The position numbers were made by a program, and so were the translations under genes. 64,000 bases of DNA, from the NCBI RefSeq assembly GCF_003369795.1, contig NZ_CP026730.1, positions 4,207,001 to 4,271,000 on the forward strand, written 5' to 3'. The notes under the pieces are model-generated. The model saw only the letters and a list, made by a program, of their open reading frames with translations. It was not told the origin of the DNA and did no database searches. This stretch comes from Streptomyces sp. CB09001. GTDB lineage: Bacteria; Actinomycetota; Actinomycetes; Streptomycetales; Streptomycetaceae. Position 1 is the first letter of the stretch. Each line of letters opens with the position of its first letter. This document shows positions 1 to 7,746 of the stretch, one piece after another.

Positions 1-92
1 ACACCCGCGACGGGGGCTGGCCGGACATGGTGCTGTCCGACCCGGAGACGGCGGCGAAGGTCGACCGCCGCTGGAAGGAGTACGGACTGTGA
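1..92 (+). CDS. C-terminal end of a UbiD-family decarboxylase (partial)
   Basis: The window opens inside a gene whose last 29 residues end ...KVDRRWKEYGL before TGA at 90-92. The tail pattern (Asp-Pro-Glu followed by K/R-V-D-x-R-W) resembles the C-terminus of UbiD-type prenylated-FMN decarboxylases. The context supports this: the next two genes are a UbiA-type prenyltransferase and a UbiX-like flavin prenyltransferase, the usual partners in the late steps of futalosine-pathway menaquinone synthesis. The next gene's GTG overlaps this stop (GTGA), so they are translationally coupled. Only the tail is visible, so the family call rests mainly on context. Confidence 0.55.
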   Translation, partial: TRDGGWPDMVLSDPETAAKVDRRWKEYGL

Positions 93-994
93 CGTCGGCT
101 TCCGCCGCCCTGCCGCAGCAGCCGGGGCGCACCAAGGCATTTCTCCGCCTGGTGATGATCGAGCACTCGGTGTTCGCGCTGCCCTTCGCCTACATCGCCG
201 CGCTGACCGCGATGTTCCTGTGGGACGAGAACATCCACTGGGGCCGGCTGCTCCTGGTCACCGTCGCCATGGTGGGCCTGCGCACCTTCGCGATGGCGGT
301 CAACCGGATCATCGACCGCGAGATCGACGCCCGGAACCCGCGCACCGCCCACCGCGAACTGGTCACCGGCGCCATGTCGGTCAAGCACGCCTGGACCGGC
401 GCGCTGATCGCCCTGGTCGTGTTCCTCGGCGCGGCGGCCCTGCTCAACCCGCTCTGCCTGGCCCTGGCCCCCGTCGCGGTGATCCCGATGGTGGTCTACC
501 CGTACGGCAAGCGGTTCACGAACTTCCCGCAGGCCATCCTCGGCCTCGCCCAGGCCATGGGCCCGATCGGCGGCTGGCTGGCGATCACCGGCGAGTGGTC
601 CTGGGAGGCGGTGATCCTCGGCCTCGCGGTCGGCATCTGGATCGGCGGCTTCGACCTGATCTACGCCTGCCAGGACGTCGCGACCGACCGGCAGGTCGGC
701 GTGAAGTCCGTCCCGGCCCGCTTCGGCGTCCCCGCCGCGATCTGGGGCGCCCGCGCCTGCCACACGGTCACCACGGCCCTGTTCGCCTGGTACGCCGTCG
801 CCACCGACGCGGGTGCCTTCTTCTGGCTCGGCCTGCTGATCGTCGCGGGCGCCTTCCTCTACGAGCACACCATCGTCCGCCCCACCGACCTGACCCGCCT
901 CAACAGGGCCTTCTTCAGCGTCAACGGCTTCATCGGCATCGCCCTTTTCGTGTGCGCGCTGCTGGATCTGCTCGTAAGGGGCCTCACGGTCTGA
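89..994 (+). CDS. mqnP: UbiA-family polyprenyltransferase, menaquinone (futalosine pathway)
   Basis: A 301-aa integral membrane prenyltransferase that should attach the polyprenyl chain to the dihydroxynaphthoate-type intermediate. Both aspartate-rich UbiA motifs are visible: NRIIDREID (about residues 72-80), matching NDxxDxxxD, and a second cluster YACQDVATDRQVG (about 191-203), matching DxxxD. Eight or nine hydrophobic segments cover most of the protein. GTG at 89 overlaps the upstream stop by 4 nt. The neighbours (UbiD, UbiX, mqnE) place it in menaquinone rather than ubiquinone or heme metabolism. Length is normal for the family. Confidence 0.9.
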   Translation: MTSASAALPQQPGRTKAFLRLVMIEHSVFALPFAYIAALTAMFLWDENIHWGRLLLVTVAMVGLRTFAMAVNRIIDREIDARNPRTAHRELVTGAMSVKHAWTGALIALVVFLGAAALLNPLCLALAPVAVIPMVVYPYGKRFTNFPQAILGLAQAMGPIGGWLAITGEWSWEAVILGLAVGIWIGGFDLIYACQDVATDRQVGVKSVPARFGVPAAIWGARACHTVTTALFAWYAVATDAGAFFWLGLLIVAGAFLYEHTIVRPTDLTRLNRAFFSVNGFIGIALFVCALLDLLVRGLTV

Positions 995-1025
995 AAAGCA
1001 TGAGCCTGCGACTAGGCTCGGCATC

Positions 1026-1700
1026 ATGAAGCCAGGACAGACGCAGCGCGTGCCTTGGATCGTGGGGGTGTCCGGGGCCTCCGGCACCCCGTACGCCGCC
1101 GCCGTGCTGCGTGCGCTGCTCGCCGCCGGCGAGAGCGTCGACCTGGTGGTCAGCCGGGCCTCGCGGCTCACCCTGCTCGACGAGACCGGCATCCCCTTCC
1201 GCGACGCCCACTGGCAGCAGGACCTGCGCGAGTGGCTGGCCCGCGGAGCCGACGGAAAGCCGGGCACCTTCGACCCGGACGTCTCCGGCGTACGGCACTG
1301 GAGCGCGGGCGACCTCGCGGCCGGGCCGTCCTCGGGGTCGTACCCGACGAAGGGCATGCTGATCGTGCCCGCGTCCACGGCCTGCGTGGCCGGTGTCGCG
1401 CTCGGGCTGTCCAAGGACCTGCTCCAGCGCACCGCGAGCGTGACCCTCAAGGAGCGCCGCAGGCTCGTCGTCGCCGTACGGGAGACCCCCCTGGACGGCC
1501 GGACCCTGCGGCACCTGGTGACCCTGGACGACGCCGGCGCGAGCGTGGTGCCCGCCTCGCCGGCCTTCTACGCGGGGGCGACGCACATCCAGGACCTGGT
1601 GGACTTCGTCGCCGGACGCGTCCTCGACGCCGCGGGCGTCGGACACGACCTCTACCGCCGCTGGCGCGGCGGCCTCGGCGGGGCCCGCCCCACCGGCTGA
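1026..1700 (+). CDS. ubiX: UbiX-like flavin prenyltransferase
   Basis: A 224-aa flavoprotein of the UbiX/Pad1 family. These enzymes prenylate FMN to make the prFMN cofactor needed by UbiD-type decarboxylases. Visible marks are the N-terminal VGVSGASGTPYA nucleotide-binding loop (about 13-24), a central SSGSYPTKGMLIVPAS segment (about 103-118), and the family signature R-R-x3-V-A-V-R-E-T-P-L (about 144-156). The ATG at 1026 follows the mqnP stop by 31 bp, so it is probably part of the same operon with the UbiD gene. Confidence 0.9.
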   Translation: MKPGQTQRVPWIVGVSGASGTPYAAAVLRALLAAGESVDLVVSRASRLTLLDETGIPFRDAHWQQDLREWLARGADGKPGTFDPDVSGVRHWSAGDLAAGPSSGSYPTKGMLIVPASTACVAGVALGLSKDLLQRTASVTLKERRRLVVAVRETPLDGRTLRHLVTLDDAGASVVPASPAFYAGATHIQDLVDFVAGRVLDAAGVGHDLYRRWRGGLGGARPTG

Positions 1701-1767
1701 GCACCAACTCCCCCCACACGTTTGTTACCCACATCTTCAGAATTCTTCAGTGGAAGGCTTCGATCGC

Positions 1768-2223
1768 ATGGACGCGGTGGACAGGCAGCTCATCCAGGCC
1801 CTGAGGGAGAACGGCCGGGCCTCCTACGCGGAGCTGGGGCGCCTGGTCGGACTCTCCGGACCCAGCGTCACCGACCGCATCAACCGGCTGGAGGCGGCCG
1901 GAGTCATCACCGGCTACCGGGCCACCGTCGACGCCGCCTCGCTCGGCCTCGGCGTCACCGCCCTGATCGGCGTCTCGCTCTCCGACGCCGCCGACCACGA
2001 GGACGTGGCGCAGCGCCTCAAGGAGCTGCGGGAGATCGAGGACTGCTGGTTCATCGCCGGTGACGACTCCTACATGCTCAAGGTGCGCGCGGCCGACGTG
2101 GACGGCCTGGAGAGCATCATCCGGCGGCTGTCGGGCACCAAGGGCGTGTCCCGGACCCGTACCACCATCGTGCTCTCCACCAAGTGGGAGAACCGGGTGG
2201 GCGAGCTGCCCGAAGAGGTCTAG
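1768..2223 (+). CDS. AsnC/Lrp-family transcriptional regulator
   Basis: A small regulator (151 aa from the ATG at 1768). The N-terminal winged helix-turn-helix reads LIQALRENGRASYAELGRL then GLSGPSVTDRINRLEAAGVI. It is followed by the Lrp effector-binding RAM domain (GVTALIGVSL..., ending near CWFIAGDDSYMLKVRA). A GGAAGG sequence sits about 10 nt before this ATG. An in-frame GTG at 1750 would add six residues but has no ribosome site. It lies between the prenyltransferase genes and mqnE, so control of menaquinone genes or amino-acid sensing is possible. The sequence does not identify its ligand. Confidence 0.85.
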   Translation: MDAVDRQLIQALRENGRASYAELGRLVGLSGPSVTDRINRLEAAGVITGYRATVDAASLGLGVTALIGVSLSDAADHEDVAQRLKELREIEDCWFIAGDDSYMLKVRAADVDGLESIIRRLSGTKGVSRTRTTIVLSTKWENRVGELPEEV

Positions 2224-2284
2224 TCACCGGGCCCCGGTGGCCGGGGCGTACGGTTTACCCGTCTGTCTCAGAAAGAGGTATCGC

Positions 2285-3448
2285 ATGGACGCCGGGCTCA
2301 AGCGCGAGCTGGAGCAGAAGGTCCGCTCCGGTGAGCGGCTGACCCGCGAGGACGGCATCGCGCTGTACGAGTCGGACGATCTCGCCTGGCTCGGCGGCCT
2401 CGCGCACGAGGTACGGACGCGGAAGAACGGCGACGTCGTCCACTTCAACGTCAACCGCCACCTCAACATGACCAACGTGTGCACCGCCTCCTGCGCGTAC
2501 TGCTCCTTCCAGCGCAAGCCGGGGGAGAAGGACGCGTACACGATGCGCATCGAGGAGGCGGTGAAGCTCGCCAAGGCGATGGAGGGCGAGAACCTCACCG
2601 AGCTGCACATCGTCAACGGCCTGCACCCCAACCTCCCGTGGCGCTACTACCCGCGGTCGCTGCGGGAGCTGAAGGCCGCGCTGCCCGACGTCTCGCTGAA
2701 GGCGTTCACGGCGACCGAGATCCACCACTTCGAGACCATCTCCGGGATGTCCGCCTCCGACATCCTGGACGAGCTGATCGACGCCGGTCTGGAGTCCCTC
2801 ACCGGCGGCGGCGCGGAGATCTTCGACTGGGAGGTGCGGCAGCACATCGTCGACCACCGCACCCACTGGGAGGACTGGTCCCGCATCCACCGCCTGGCCC
2901 ACGAGAAGGGCCTGAAGACCCCGTGCACCATGCTCTACGGCCACATCGAGGAGCCCCGCCACCGGGTGGACCACGTGCTGCGCCTGCGTGAGCTGCAGGA
3001 CGAGACGGGCGGCTTCCAGGTCTTCATCCCGCTGCGCTACCAGCACGACTTCGTCGACATGAAGGACGGCAAGGTCAGGAACCGCCTCCAGGCGCGGACG
3101 CAGATGGCGACCGGCGCGGAGGCGCTGAAGACCTTCGCGGTCTCCCGCCTCCTCTTCGACAACGTCCCGCACGTCAAGGTCTTCTGGGTCATGCACGGCG
3201 TCCAGACCGCCCAGCTGGCCCTCCAGCACGGCGCGGACGACATGGACGGCTCGGTCGTCGAGTACAAGATCACCCACGACGCGGACGACTTCGGCACGCC
3301 GAACAAGCTGACGCGCGAGGACCTGCTGGACCTGATCCGCGACGCCGGGTTCCGGCCGGTCGAGCGGAACACGCGGTACGAGATCCTCCGGGAGTACGAG
3401 GGTCCCGACCCGGCGCGCCGGGAGGCGCCGCAGCCGATGCGGGTGTGA
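2285..3448 (+). CDS. mqnE: Aminofutalosine synthase, radical SAM
   Basis: A 387-aa radical SAM enzyme. MqnE joins 3-[(1-carboxyvinyl)oxy]benzoate to the SAM-derived adenosyl radical to give aminodeoxyfutalosine. The [4Fe-4S] motif C66-x3-C70-x2-C73 lies in NVCTASCAYCSFQRK, and the Gly-rich SAM segment is near SLTGGGAEIFDWEVR. ATG 2285 is chosen because it follows AGAAAGAGG; a longer in-frame reading from 2060 only overlaps the Lrp gene. It is a paralogue of the radical SAM enzyme at 62731 (mqnC). MqnE and MqnC share the FQVFIPL/FRAFIPY-type stretch and YGADD motifs. Confidence 0.95.
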   Translation: MDAGLKRELEQKVRSGERLTREDGIALYESDDLAWLGGLAHEVRTRKNGDVVHFNVNRHLNMTNVCTASCAYCSFQRKPGEKDAYTMRIEEAVKLAKAMEGENLTELHIVNGLHPNLPWRYYPRSLRELKAALPDVSLKAFTATEIHHFETISGMSASDILDELIDAGLESLTGGGAEIFDWEVRQHIVDHRTHWEDWSRIHRLAHEKGLKTPCTMLYGHIEEPRHRVDHVLRLRELQDETGGFQVFIPLRYQHDFVDMKDGKVRNRLQARTQMATGAEALKTFAVSRLLFDNVPHVKVFWVMHGVQTAQLALQHGADDMDGSVVEYKITHDADDFGTPNKLTREDLLDLIRDAGFRPVERNTRYEILREYEGPDPARREAPQPMRV

Positions 3449-3489
3449 TCTTCCGGTTGTTCTTCGGGCGCGGGTGAGTGGGTGGTTGC

Positions 3490-3617
3490 TCGCGCAGTTC
3501 CCCGCGCCCCTGAACGGCATGCCCTCAGCGCCCGCTTACGAGGCGCCGGGACTGTACCGACTCAGGGGCGCGGGGCTGTGTCGATGTGCGGCTCCGCCGC
3601 GTGGGCGCGACACAGCC
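3490..3617. repeat. Intergenic palindromic element between mqnE and udgX
   Basis: The 226-bp gap 3449-3674 holds a structured element. Perfect 14-bp arms at 3500-3513 (CCCCGCGCCCCTGA) and 3562-3575 (TCAGGGGCGCGGGG) pair. They are followed by 10-bp arms at 3574-3583 (GGCTGTGTCG) and 3608-3617, which enclose a GCGGCTCCGCCGC mini-palindrome. From general knowledge, GCGCAGTTCCCCGCGCCCCT and GTGCGGCTCCGCCGCGTGGG strings recur between genes in many Streptomyces genomes, like a REP-type element. It may also terminate mqnE transcription. Confidence 0.7.
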
Positions 3618-3674
3618 ACCCGCGGCCCGCGCACGGCATCCATTCGAACCGTCCGCGGCGGGTACCCGCACCCC

Positions 3675-4313
3675 ATGGCCACCGAGGACGACTACACGGC
3701 ACAACCCTTCGTTCCGAAGCGCGGCGGCCTCCCCGCCCTGCGCGCGGCGGCGGCCGAATGCCGGGGCTGCCCCCTGCACCGCGACGCCACCCAGACCGTC
3801 TTCGGCGCCGGCAAGGCGTCCGCCCGCGTCATGCTCGTCGGCGAGCAGCCCGGCGACCAGGAGGACCGGCAGGGCAAGCCCTTCGTCGGCCCCGCCGGAC
3901 ACCTCCTCGACCGGGCGCTGGCGGAAGCCGGCCTCGACCCGGCGGACGCGTACGTCACCAACGCCGTCAAGCACTTCAAGTTCACGCAGGCCGAGCCCCG
4001 CAAGCGCCGTATCCACAAGGCGCCCACCCTGCGCGAGACGGCCGCCTGCGGTCCCTGGCTGGCCGCCGAGCTGGACCGGGTGGAGCCGGAGCTGATCGTC
4101 GTGCTGGGCGGCACGGCCGGCAAGGCGCTGCTCGGCTCGTCCTTCCGGGTCACCCGGGTGCGCGGCACGGTGCTGGAGGAGGAGATCCACGGGCGCCCGC
4201 AGCGGCTGGTGCCGACCGTGCACCCCTCGGCGGTGCTGCGGGCCGACGACCGGGAGGGGGCCTACCGGGGGCTGGTCTCGGACCTGAAAGTCGCCGCACG
4301 AGCACTGGCGTAA
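3675..4313 (+). CDS. udgX: UdgX-type uracil-DNA glycosylase
   Basis: A 212-aa Fe-S uracil-DNA glycosylase. The motif-A segment GEQPGDQED (about 56-64) and motif B HPSAVLRA (about 187-194) fit the family 4-like group. The diagnostic UdgX insertion PRKRRIHK (about 108-115) is present, and its His114 corresponds to the histidine that bonds covalently to uracil-site DNA in mycobacterial UdgX. Cysteines CRGC and AACGPW could serve the cluster. The position after TNAVK is His, not the Cys common in ordinary family 4 enzymes. ATG 3675 is the only start that begins the conserved domain. Confidence 0.88.
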   Translation: MATEDDYTAQPFVPKRGGLPALRAAAAECRGCPLHRDATQTVFGAGKASARVMLVGEQPGDQEDRQGKPFVGPAGHLLDRALAEAGLDPADAYVTNAVKHFKFTQAEPRKRRIHKAPTLRETAACGPWLAAELDRVEPELIVVLGGTAGKALLGSSFRVTRVRGTVLEEEIHGRPQRLVPTVHPSAVLRADDREGAYRGLVSDLKVAARALA

Positions 4314-4329
4314 TAGCTACTATGGCTCG

Positions 4330-4854
4330 GTGTCCCTTACCTTTACTTTCGATCCGGCCGTCACCCCCGACCTCCGCGACGGCGTCCTCGACCTGTGGAC
4401 CGACGTCTCCAACGCCGGCGGCTCCGTGGGCTTCGTGCCGCCGGTGACGCGCGAGGACGTCCGCCCCGAGCTGCTCAAGCACCTGGCTGGCATGACCGAA
4501 GGGCGTACCCGCCTCCTCGTCGGACACGACGAGGAGGGCCGGGTGGCCGCCACCGCGTTCCTCGCCCTCAACACGCACCGGCTGATGCGGCACTGGCTCT
4601 GGCTCTACACGGTCATGGTCCACCCGCGCCACCAGGGCCGGGGCTACGGCCGGGACCTGATGGCCGCCGCCGCGGACGCCGCCCGCACCTGCGACGGCAT
4701 CGAGGCGATACGCCTCACCTGCCGCGGCGGGCTCGGCCTGGAGCGGTTCTACGAGTCCTGCGGCTACAAGGAGGTCGGCCGCGTCCCCGGCGCGATCCGG
4801 GTCGCCCCCGGCGACGACCGGGACGACGTCTTCATGCTGCTGCCCCTGGGCTGA
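4330..4854 (+). CDS. GNAT-family N-acetyltransferase
   Basis: A 174-aa acetyltransferase domain protein, starting at GTG 4330 just 16 bp after udgX. The acetyl-CoA loop Q/R-x2-G-x-G/A reads HQGRGYGRDLMAAA (about 101-114), preceded by the core strand WLWLYTVMVHPRHQ. C-terminal GLGLERFYESCGYKEVGR is the usual GNAT end. The length fits a single-domain enzyme. The acceptor substrate cannot be told from sequence. Co-direction and spacing suggest co-transcription with udgX. Confidence 0.85.
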   Translation: MSLTFTFDPAVTPDLRDGVLDLWTDVSNAGGSVGFVPPVTREDVRPELLKHLAGMTEGRTRLLVGHDEEGRVAATAFLALNTHRLMRHWLWLYTVMVHPRHQGRGYGRDLMAAAADAARTCDGIEAIRLTCRGGLGLERFYESCGYKEVGRVPGAIRVAPGDDRDDVFMLLPLG

Positions 4855-4954
4855 CCCTCGGCCGAGGGCCGGCCGACCCCCCTGCAAGATCGACGGCCCG
4901 GCATGTTTCACTGGACAGTGCCTCTTTGTGCCAGAAACGGAAGAGTGGATTGAG

Positions 4955-5254
4955 ATGCTCCGCTACACGCTGATGCGCCTCGGGATCTTCGCAGGCTGCC
5001 TCGTGGCCGTCTGGGGGCTCGTCTACGCCGGAGTGTTCCCGCGCGGCCTCGGCGACTCCAACGGCATGTGGATCCTCCTGCTCTCCCTGCTCATCTCCGC
5101 CCCCATCAGCTACGTCGCGCTGCGCAAGGAGCGGGACCGCGCCTCGGTCCAGGTCGTGGGCCGGGTGGACCGCATGAAGGCCAACCTGGAGGCCAGCCGC
5201 GGCCAGGAGGACGGCGCCGACGACACGGCGCGGGCCCAGGGCCAGACCTCGTAG
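4955..5254 (+). CDS. DUF4229-like small membrane protein
   Basis: A 99-aa protein with two hydrophobic helices (YTLMRLGIFAGCLVAVWGLVY and MWILLLSLLISAPISYVAL) joined by a short PRGLGDSNG turn. A charged C-tail of about 45 residues follows, rich in Arg/Asp/Gln. The arrangement matches the actinobacterial DUF4229 family. ATG 4955 gives the usual MLRYTLMRLG start; an in-frame GTG at 4928 would add nine residues. Function is unknown. Such proteins are recurrent neighbours of menaquinone genes in Streptomyces (inference from general knowledge). Confidence 0.7.
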   Translation: MLRYTLMRLGIFAGCLVAVWGLVYAGVFPRGLGDSNGMWILLLSLLISAPISYVALRKERDRASVQVVGRVDRMKANLEASRGQEDGADDTARAQGQTS

Positions 5255-5343
5255 CGTCCGTCACGCACCCGCACGCCCCGGCTTCCGAATTCACCGGAAA
5301 CCGGGGCGCTTTGCGTTTTGCGGGCAGTAGGGCACTCCTGCCT

Positions 5344-5362
5344 CTCAAAGTATGGCTTTGAG
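5344..5362. promoter_or_regulatory. Inverted repeat upstream of leader peptide
   Basis: A perfect 7-bp inverted repeat CTCAAAG-TATGG-CTTTGAG, about 32 bp upstream of the leader-peptide ATG at 5395. It is locally AT-richer than its surroundings. Its position fits an operator or promoter-overlapping site for the leader/symporter unit. No binding protein can be named. Confidence 0.4.
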
Positions 5363-5394
5363 TGTCCCAAAGCATGGGTGTTAAAGTCGTGCGC

Positions 5395-5496
5395 ATGAAG
5401 CAAGCAGCCGCGCCCACCACACCACAGCGCCTCGCGCTCGTGGCGCGCCTGCACGTGGACCTCTGCCGGTGCGCGTCCGCGAACTGTCGCCCCTGA
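5395..5496 (+). CDS. Putative cysteine-rich leader peptide (33 aa)
   Basis: A short frame, MKQAAAPTTPQRLALVARLHVDLCRCASANCRP then TGA, ends 72 bp before the symporter gene. The RLHVDLxRxASAxC pattern matches the actinobacterial putative leader peptides found ahead of sulfur-uptake and cysteine genes (established knowledge of the family). Three Cys codons (TGC, TGC, TGT) fall in the last ten codons, as expected if ribosome stalling on low Cys-tRNA controls the downstream gene. An in-frame GTG two codons upstream could also start it. Too short for routine gene calling. Confidence 0.7.
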   Translation: MKQAAAPTTPQRLALVARLHVDLCRCASANCRP

Positions 5497-5568
5497 CGTT
5501 CCCCCCTCGCCAGTCGTCCCCACGTCAGCTCAGCGCATCCCATCCCGCGTCCCGTCCCCCTACGGAGC

Positions 5569-6891
5569 ATGTCCGTGTCTTCACCCTCTTCTTTCACGAA
5601 GTACCTCAAGGTGCCCTTCTGGGCCCAGATACTCGCCGGTCTCGTCCTCGGCGTCCTGCTGGGCTGGCTGGCCCGCAGCCAGGACATATCGTGGCTGGTC
5701 ACCACCCTGGAGAAGGTCGGTGACACCTTCATCGGCCTGCTGAAGCTGGCCGTCGCACCGCTGGTCTTCTTCGCGATCCTCGTCTCGATCACCAACCTGC
5801 GGAAGGTCAACAACGCGGCCCGCCTGGCGTCCCGCACCCTCCTCTGGTTCATGATCACGTCGCTGATCGCGGTGGCCATCGGCCTCGTCATCGGCCTGGT
5901 CACCAACCCCGGCGCCGGCACCGGCCTCACCGCGGCCGACGGCGCCAAGCCCGAACACACCGGTTCCTGGATCGACTTCCTGACCGGCATCGTCCCCACC
6001 GACGTCATCACGCCGTTCACCGAGCTGAACGTCCTGCAGATCGTCTTCATGGCCGCCGTCGCCGGCATCGCCGCCCTCCAGCTCGGCGAGAAGGCCCAGC
6101 CGATCCTCAACCTGAGCGAGTCCGTCCTCGAACTCCTCCAGAAGGCCCTGTGGTGGGTCATCCGCCTCGCCCCGCTCGGCACCGTCGGCCTCATCGGCAA
6201 GGCCATCGCCACCTACGGCTGGGACCTCATCGGCAAGTACGCCACCTTCACCGCCGACATCTACGTCGGCTGCGCCATCGTGATGTTCGTGGTCTACCCG
6301 ACGCTGCTCGCCACCGTCGCCAAGGCCAGCCCGCTCCAGTTCTTCAAGGGCGCCTGGCCCGCGATCCAGCTGGCCTTCGTCTCCCGCTCCTCGGTCGGCA
6401 CCATGCCGCTGACCCAGAAGGTCACCGAGCGCCTCGGCGTCCCCAAGGAGTACGCGTCCTTCGCCGTGCCGTTCGGCGCGACGACCAAGATGGACGGCTG
6501 CGCCGCGATCTACCCGGCGATCGCCGCGATCTTCGTCGCGCAGATCTTCGACATCCAGCTGGGCGTCGGCGACTACCTGCTGATCGCCTTCGTCTCGGTG
6601 GTCGGCTCCGCCGCCACGGCCGGCCTCACCGGCGCCACGGTCATGCTCACCCTGACCCTCTCCACGCTGGGCCTGCCCATGGAGGGCGTCGGCCTCCTCC
6701 TCGCCATCGACCCGATCCTGGACATGATGCGCACGGCCACGAACGTCGCGGGCCAAGCTCTCGTGCCGGTGATCGTCTCGGCCCGGGAGGGGCTGCTCGA
6801 CCGCAAGGCCTACGACGCGGCGCACGCCTCGCCGATCGACGAGCCGGAGCGGGAGAAGCAGGCGTCGGAGCCGGTTCCGGTCGCCGCCTGA
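5569..6891 (+). CDS. Dicarboxylate/amino acid:cation symporter family, likely L-cystine (TcyP-like)
   Basis: A 440-aa sodium/proton symporter of the DAACS (GltP/DctA/TcyP) family with eight or so membrane segments. The serine hairpin reads FVSRSSVGTMPLTQK (about 265-279). The TM7 signature is GATTKMDGCAAIYPA (about 303-317). It combines the MDG of dicarboxylate carriers with the G-C-A-x-x-Y-P-A seen in TcyP/YdjN cystine carriers. The cysteine-rich leader peptide just upstream also argues for cystine or a related sulfur compound. ATG 5569 follows GGAGC. A glutamate or C4-dicarboxylate substrate remains possible. Confidence 0.8.
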   Translation: MSVSSPSSFTKYLKVPFWAQILAGLVLGVLLGWLARSQDISWLVTTLEKVGDTFIGLLKLAVAPLVFFAILVSITNLRKVNNAARLASRTLLWFMITSLIAVAIGLVIGLVTNPGAGTGLTAADGAKPEHTGSWIDFLTGIVPTDVITPFTELNVLQIVFMAAVAGIAALQLGEKAQPILNLSESVLELLQKALWWVIRLAPLGTVGLIGKAIATYGWDLIGKYATFTADIYVGCAIVMFVVYPTLLATVAKASPLQFFKGAWPAIQLAFVSRSSVGTMPLTQKVTERLGVPKEYASFAVPFGATTKMDGCAAIYPAIAAIFVAQIFDIQLGVGDYLLIAFVSVVGSAATAGLTGATVMLTLTLSTLGLPMEGVGLLLAIDPILDMMRTATNVAGQALVPVIVSAREGLLDRKAYDAAHASPIDEPEREKQASEPVPVAA

Positions 6892-6951
6892 CCGTCCCGT
6901 CCGGGGCGCTGACGTCCTGAACACCGCCGCACGGACCGTACGCTGATTCGC

Positions 6952-7746
6952 ATGGGTGCAGGGAAGACCAAGCGGATGCCGCGTGCGGTCCGTGAGCAGC
7001 AGATGCTGGACGCCGCCGTGAGCGTCTTCGGCCGGCGCGGGTACATGGCGGCGTCGATGGACGAGATCGCCGAACTGGCGGGCGTGTCCAAGCCGCTGGT
7101 GTACCTGTACCTGAACTCGAAGGACGACCTCTTCAGCGCCTGCATCGACCGCGAGGCCCGCGCCCTCACCGAGGCGGTGCGGGCCGGCGTGCGTCCGGGG
7201 CTGTCCGCCGACGGACAACTCTGGTCGGGGCTGCGGGCGTTCTTCACGCACGCCGCGCGGCACCCGGACGCCTGGCGGGTGCTGCACCTGCACGCCCGTA
7301 CGCACGGGGAGCGGTTCGCCGCCGAGGTGGCGGTGATGCGCGAGGAGATCGTCGCCTTCGTGACGCAGCTGATCGCCGCCGCCGCGCGCGACGCGCACCG
7401 GGACCCGCACCTGGCCGAGGGCGAGGTCGCCGGGCTGGCCGAGGCACTGGTCGGGGCCGCGGAGTCGCTCGCCGACTGGGCGGGCGCCACCGAGGGCGTC
7501 ACCGCGAAGCAGGCGGCGGCGACCCTGATGAACTTCGCCTGGGCCGGCCTGGGCGACCTGATGGCGGGGCGGCCGTGGTCCGCGCCGGAGGAGCCCGGAC
7601 CGGAGGAGACCGGACCGGGGGAGCCCGAGACGGGGGAGCCCGGACCGGGGGAGCCCGAGCCGGAGGAGCCCGAGTCGGGGGAGCCCAGACCGGAGGAGCC
7701 CGGAACGGTGGCGGAGCCCGCGCCGGTGGCTCAGGCCGCCGGGTAG
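6952..7746 (+). CDS. TetR-family transcriptional regulator with Pro/Glu repeat tail
   Basis: A 264-aa regulator. The N-terminal TetR helix-turn-helix reads MDEIAELAGVSKPLVYLYLNSKDDLF (about 35-60), preceded by the usual A-A-V-S-V-F-G-R-R-G-Y segment. The ligand-binding helices follow to about residue 205. The last 50 residues are a low-complexity P/E/G tail made of repeated EEPG/GEPE units (DNA about 7585-7720), which is unusual for TetR proteins. It converges with the MaoC gene, overlapping it by 16 bp. It is the only TetR gene near the lipid genes that share a palindromic operator, so it is a candidate regulator of them. Confidence 0.88.
   Translation: MGAGKTKRMPRAVREQQMLDAAVSVFGRRGYMAASMDEIAELAGVSKPLVYLYLNSKDDLFSACIDREARALTEAVRAGVRPGLSADGQLWSGLRAFFTHAARHPDAWRVLHLHARTHGERFAAEVAVMREEIVAFVTQLIAAAARDAHRDPHLAEGEVAGLAEALVGAAESLADWAGATEGVTAKQAAATLMNFAWAGLGDLMAGRPWSAPEEPGPEETGPGEPETGEPGPGEPEPEEPESGEPRPEEPGTVAEPAPVAQAAG

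Noticed and set aside
2060..2284. N-terminal extension of mqnE
   Set aside because: It overlaps the AsnC/Lrp coding region in another frame. The ATG at 2285 has a ribosome site and the usual MqnE start.
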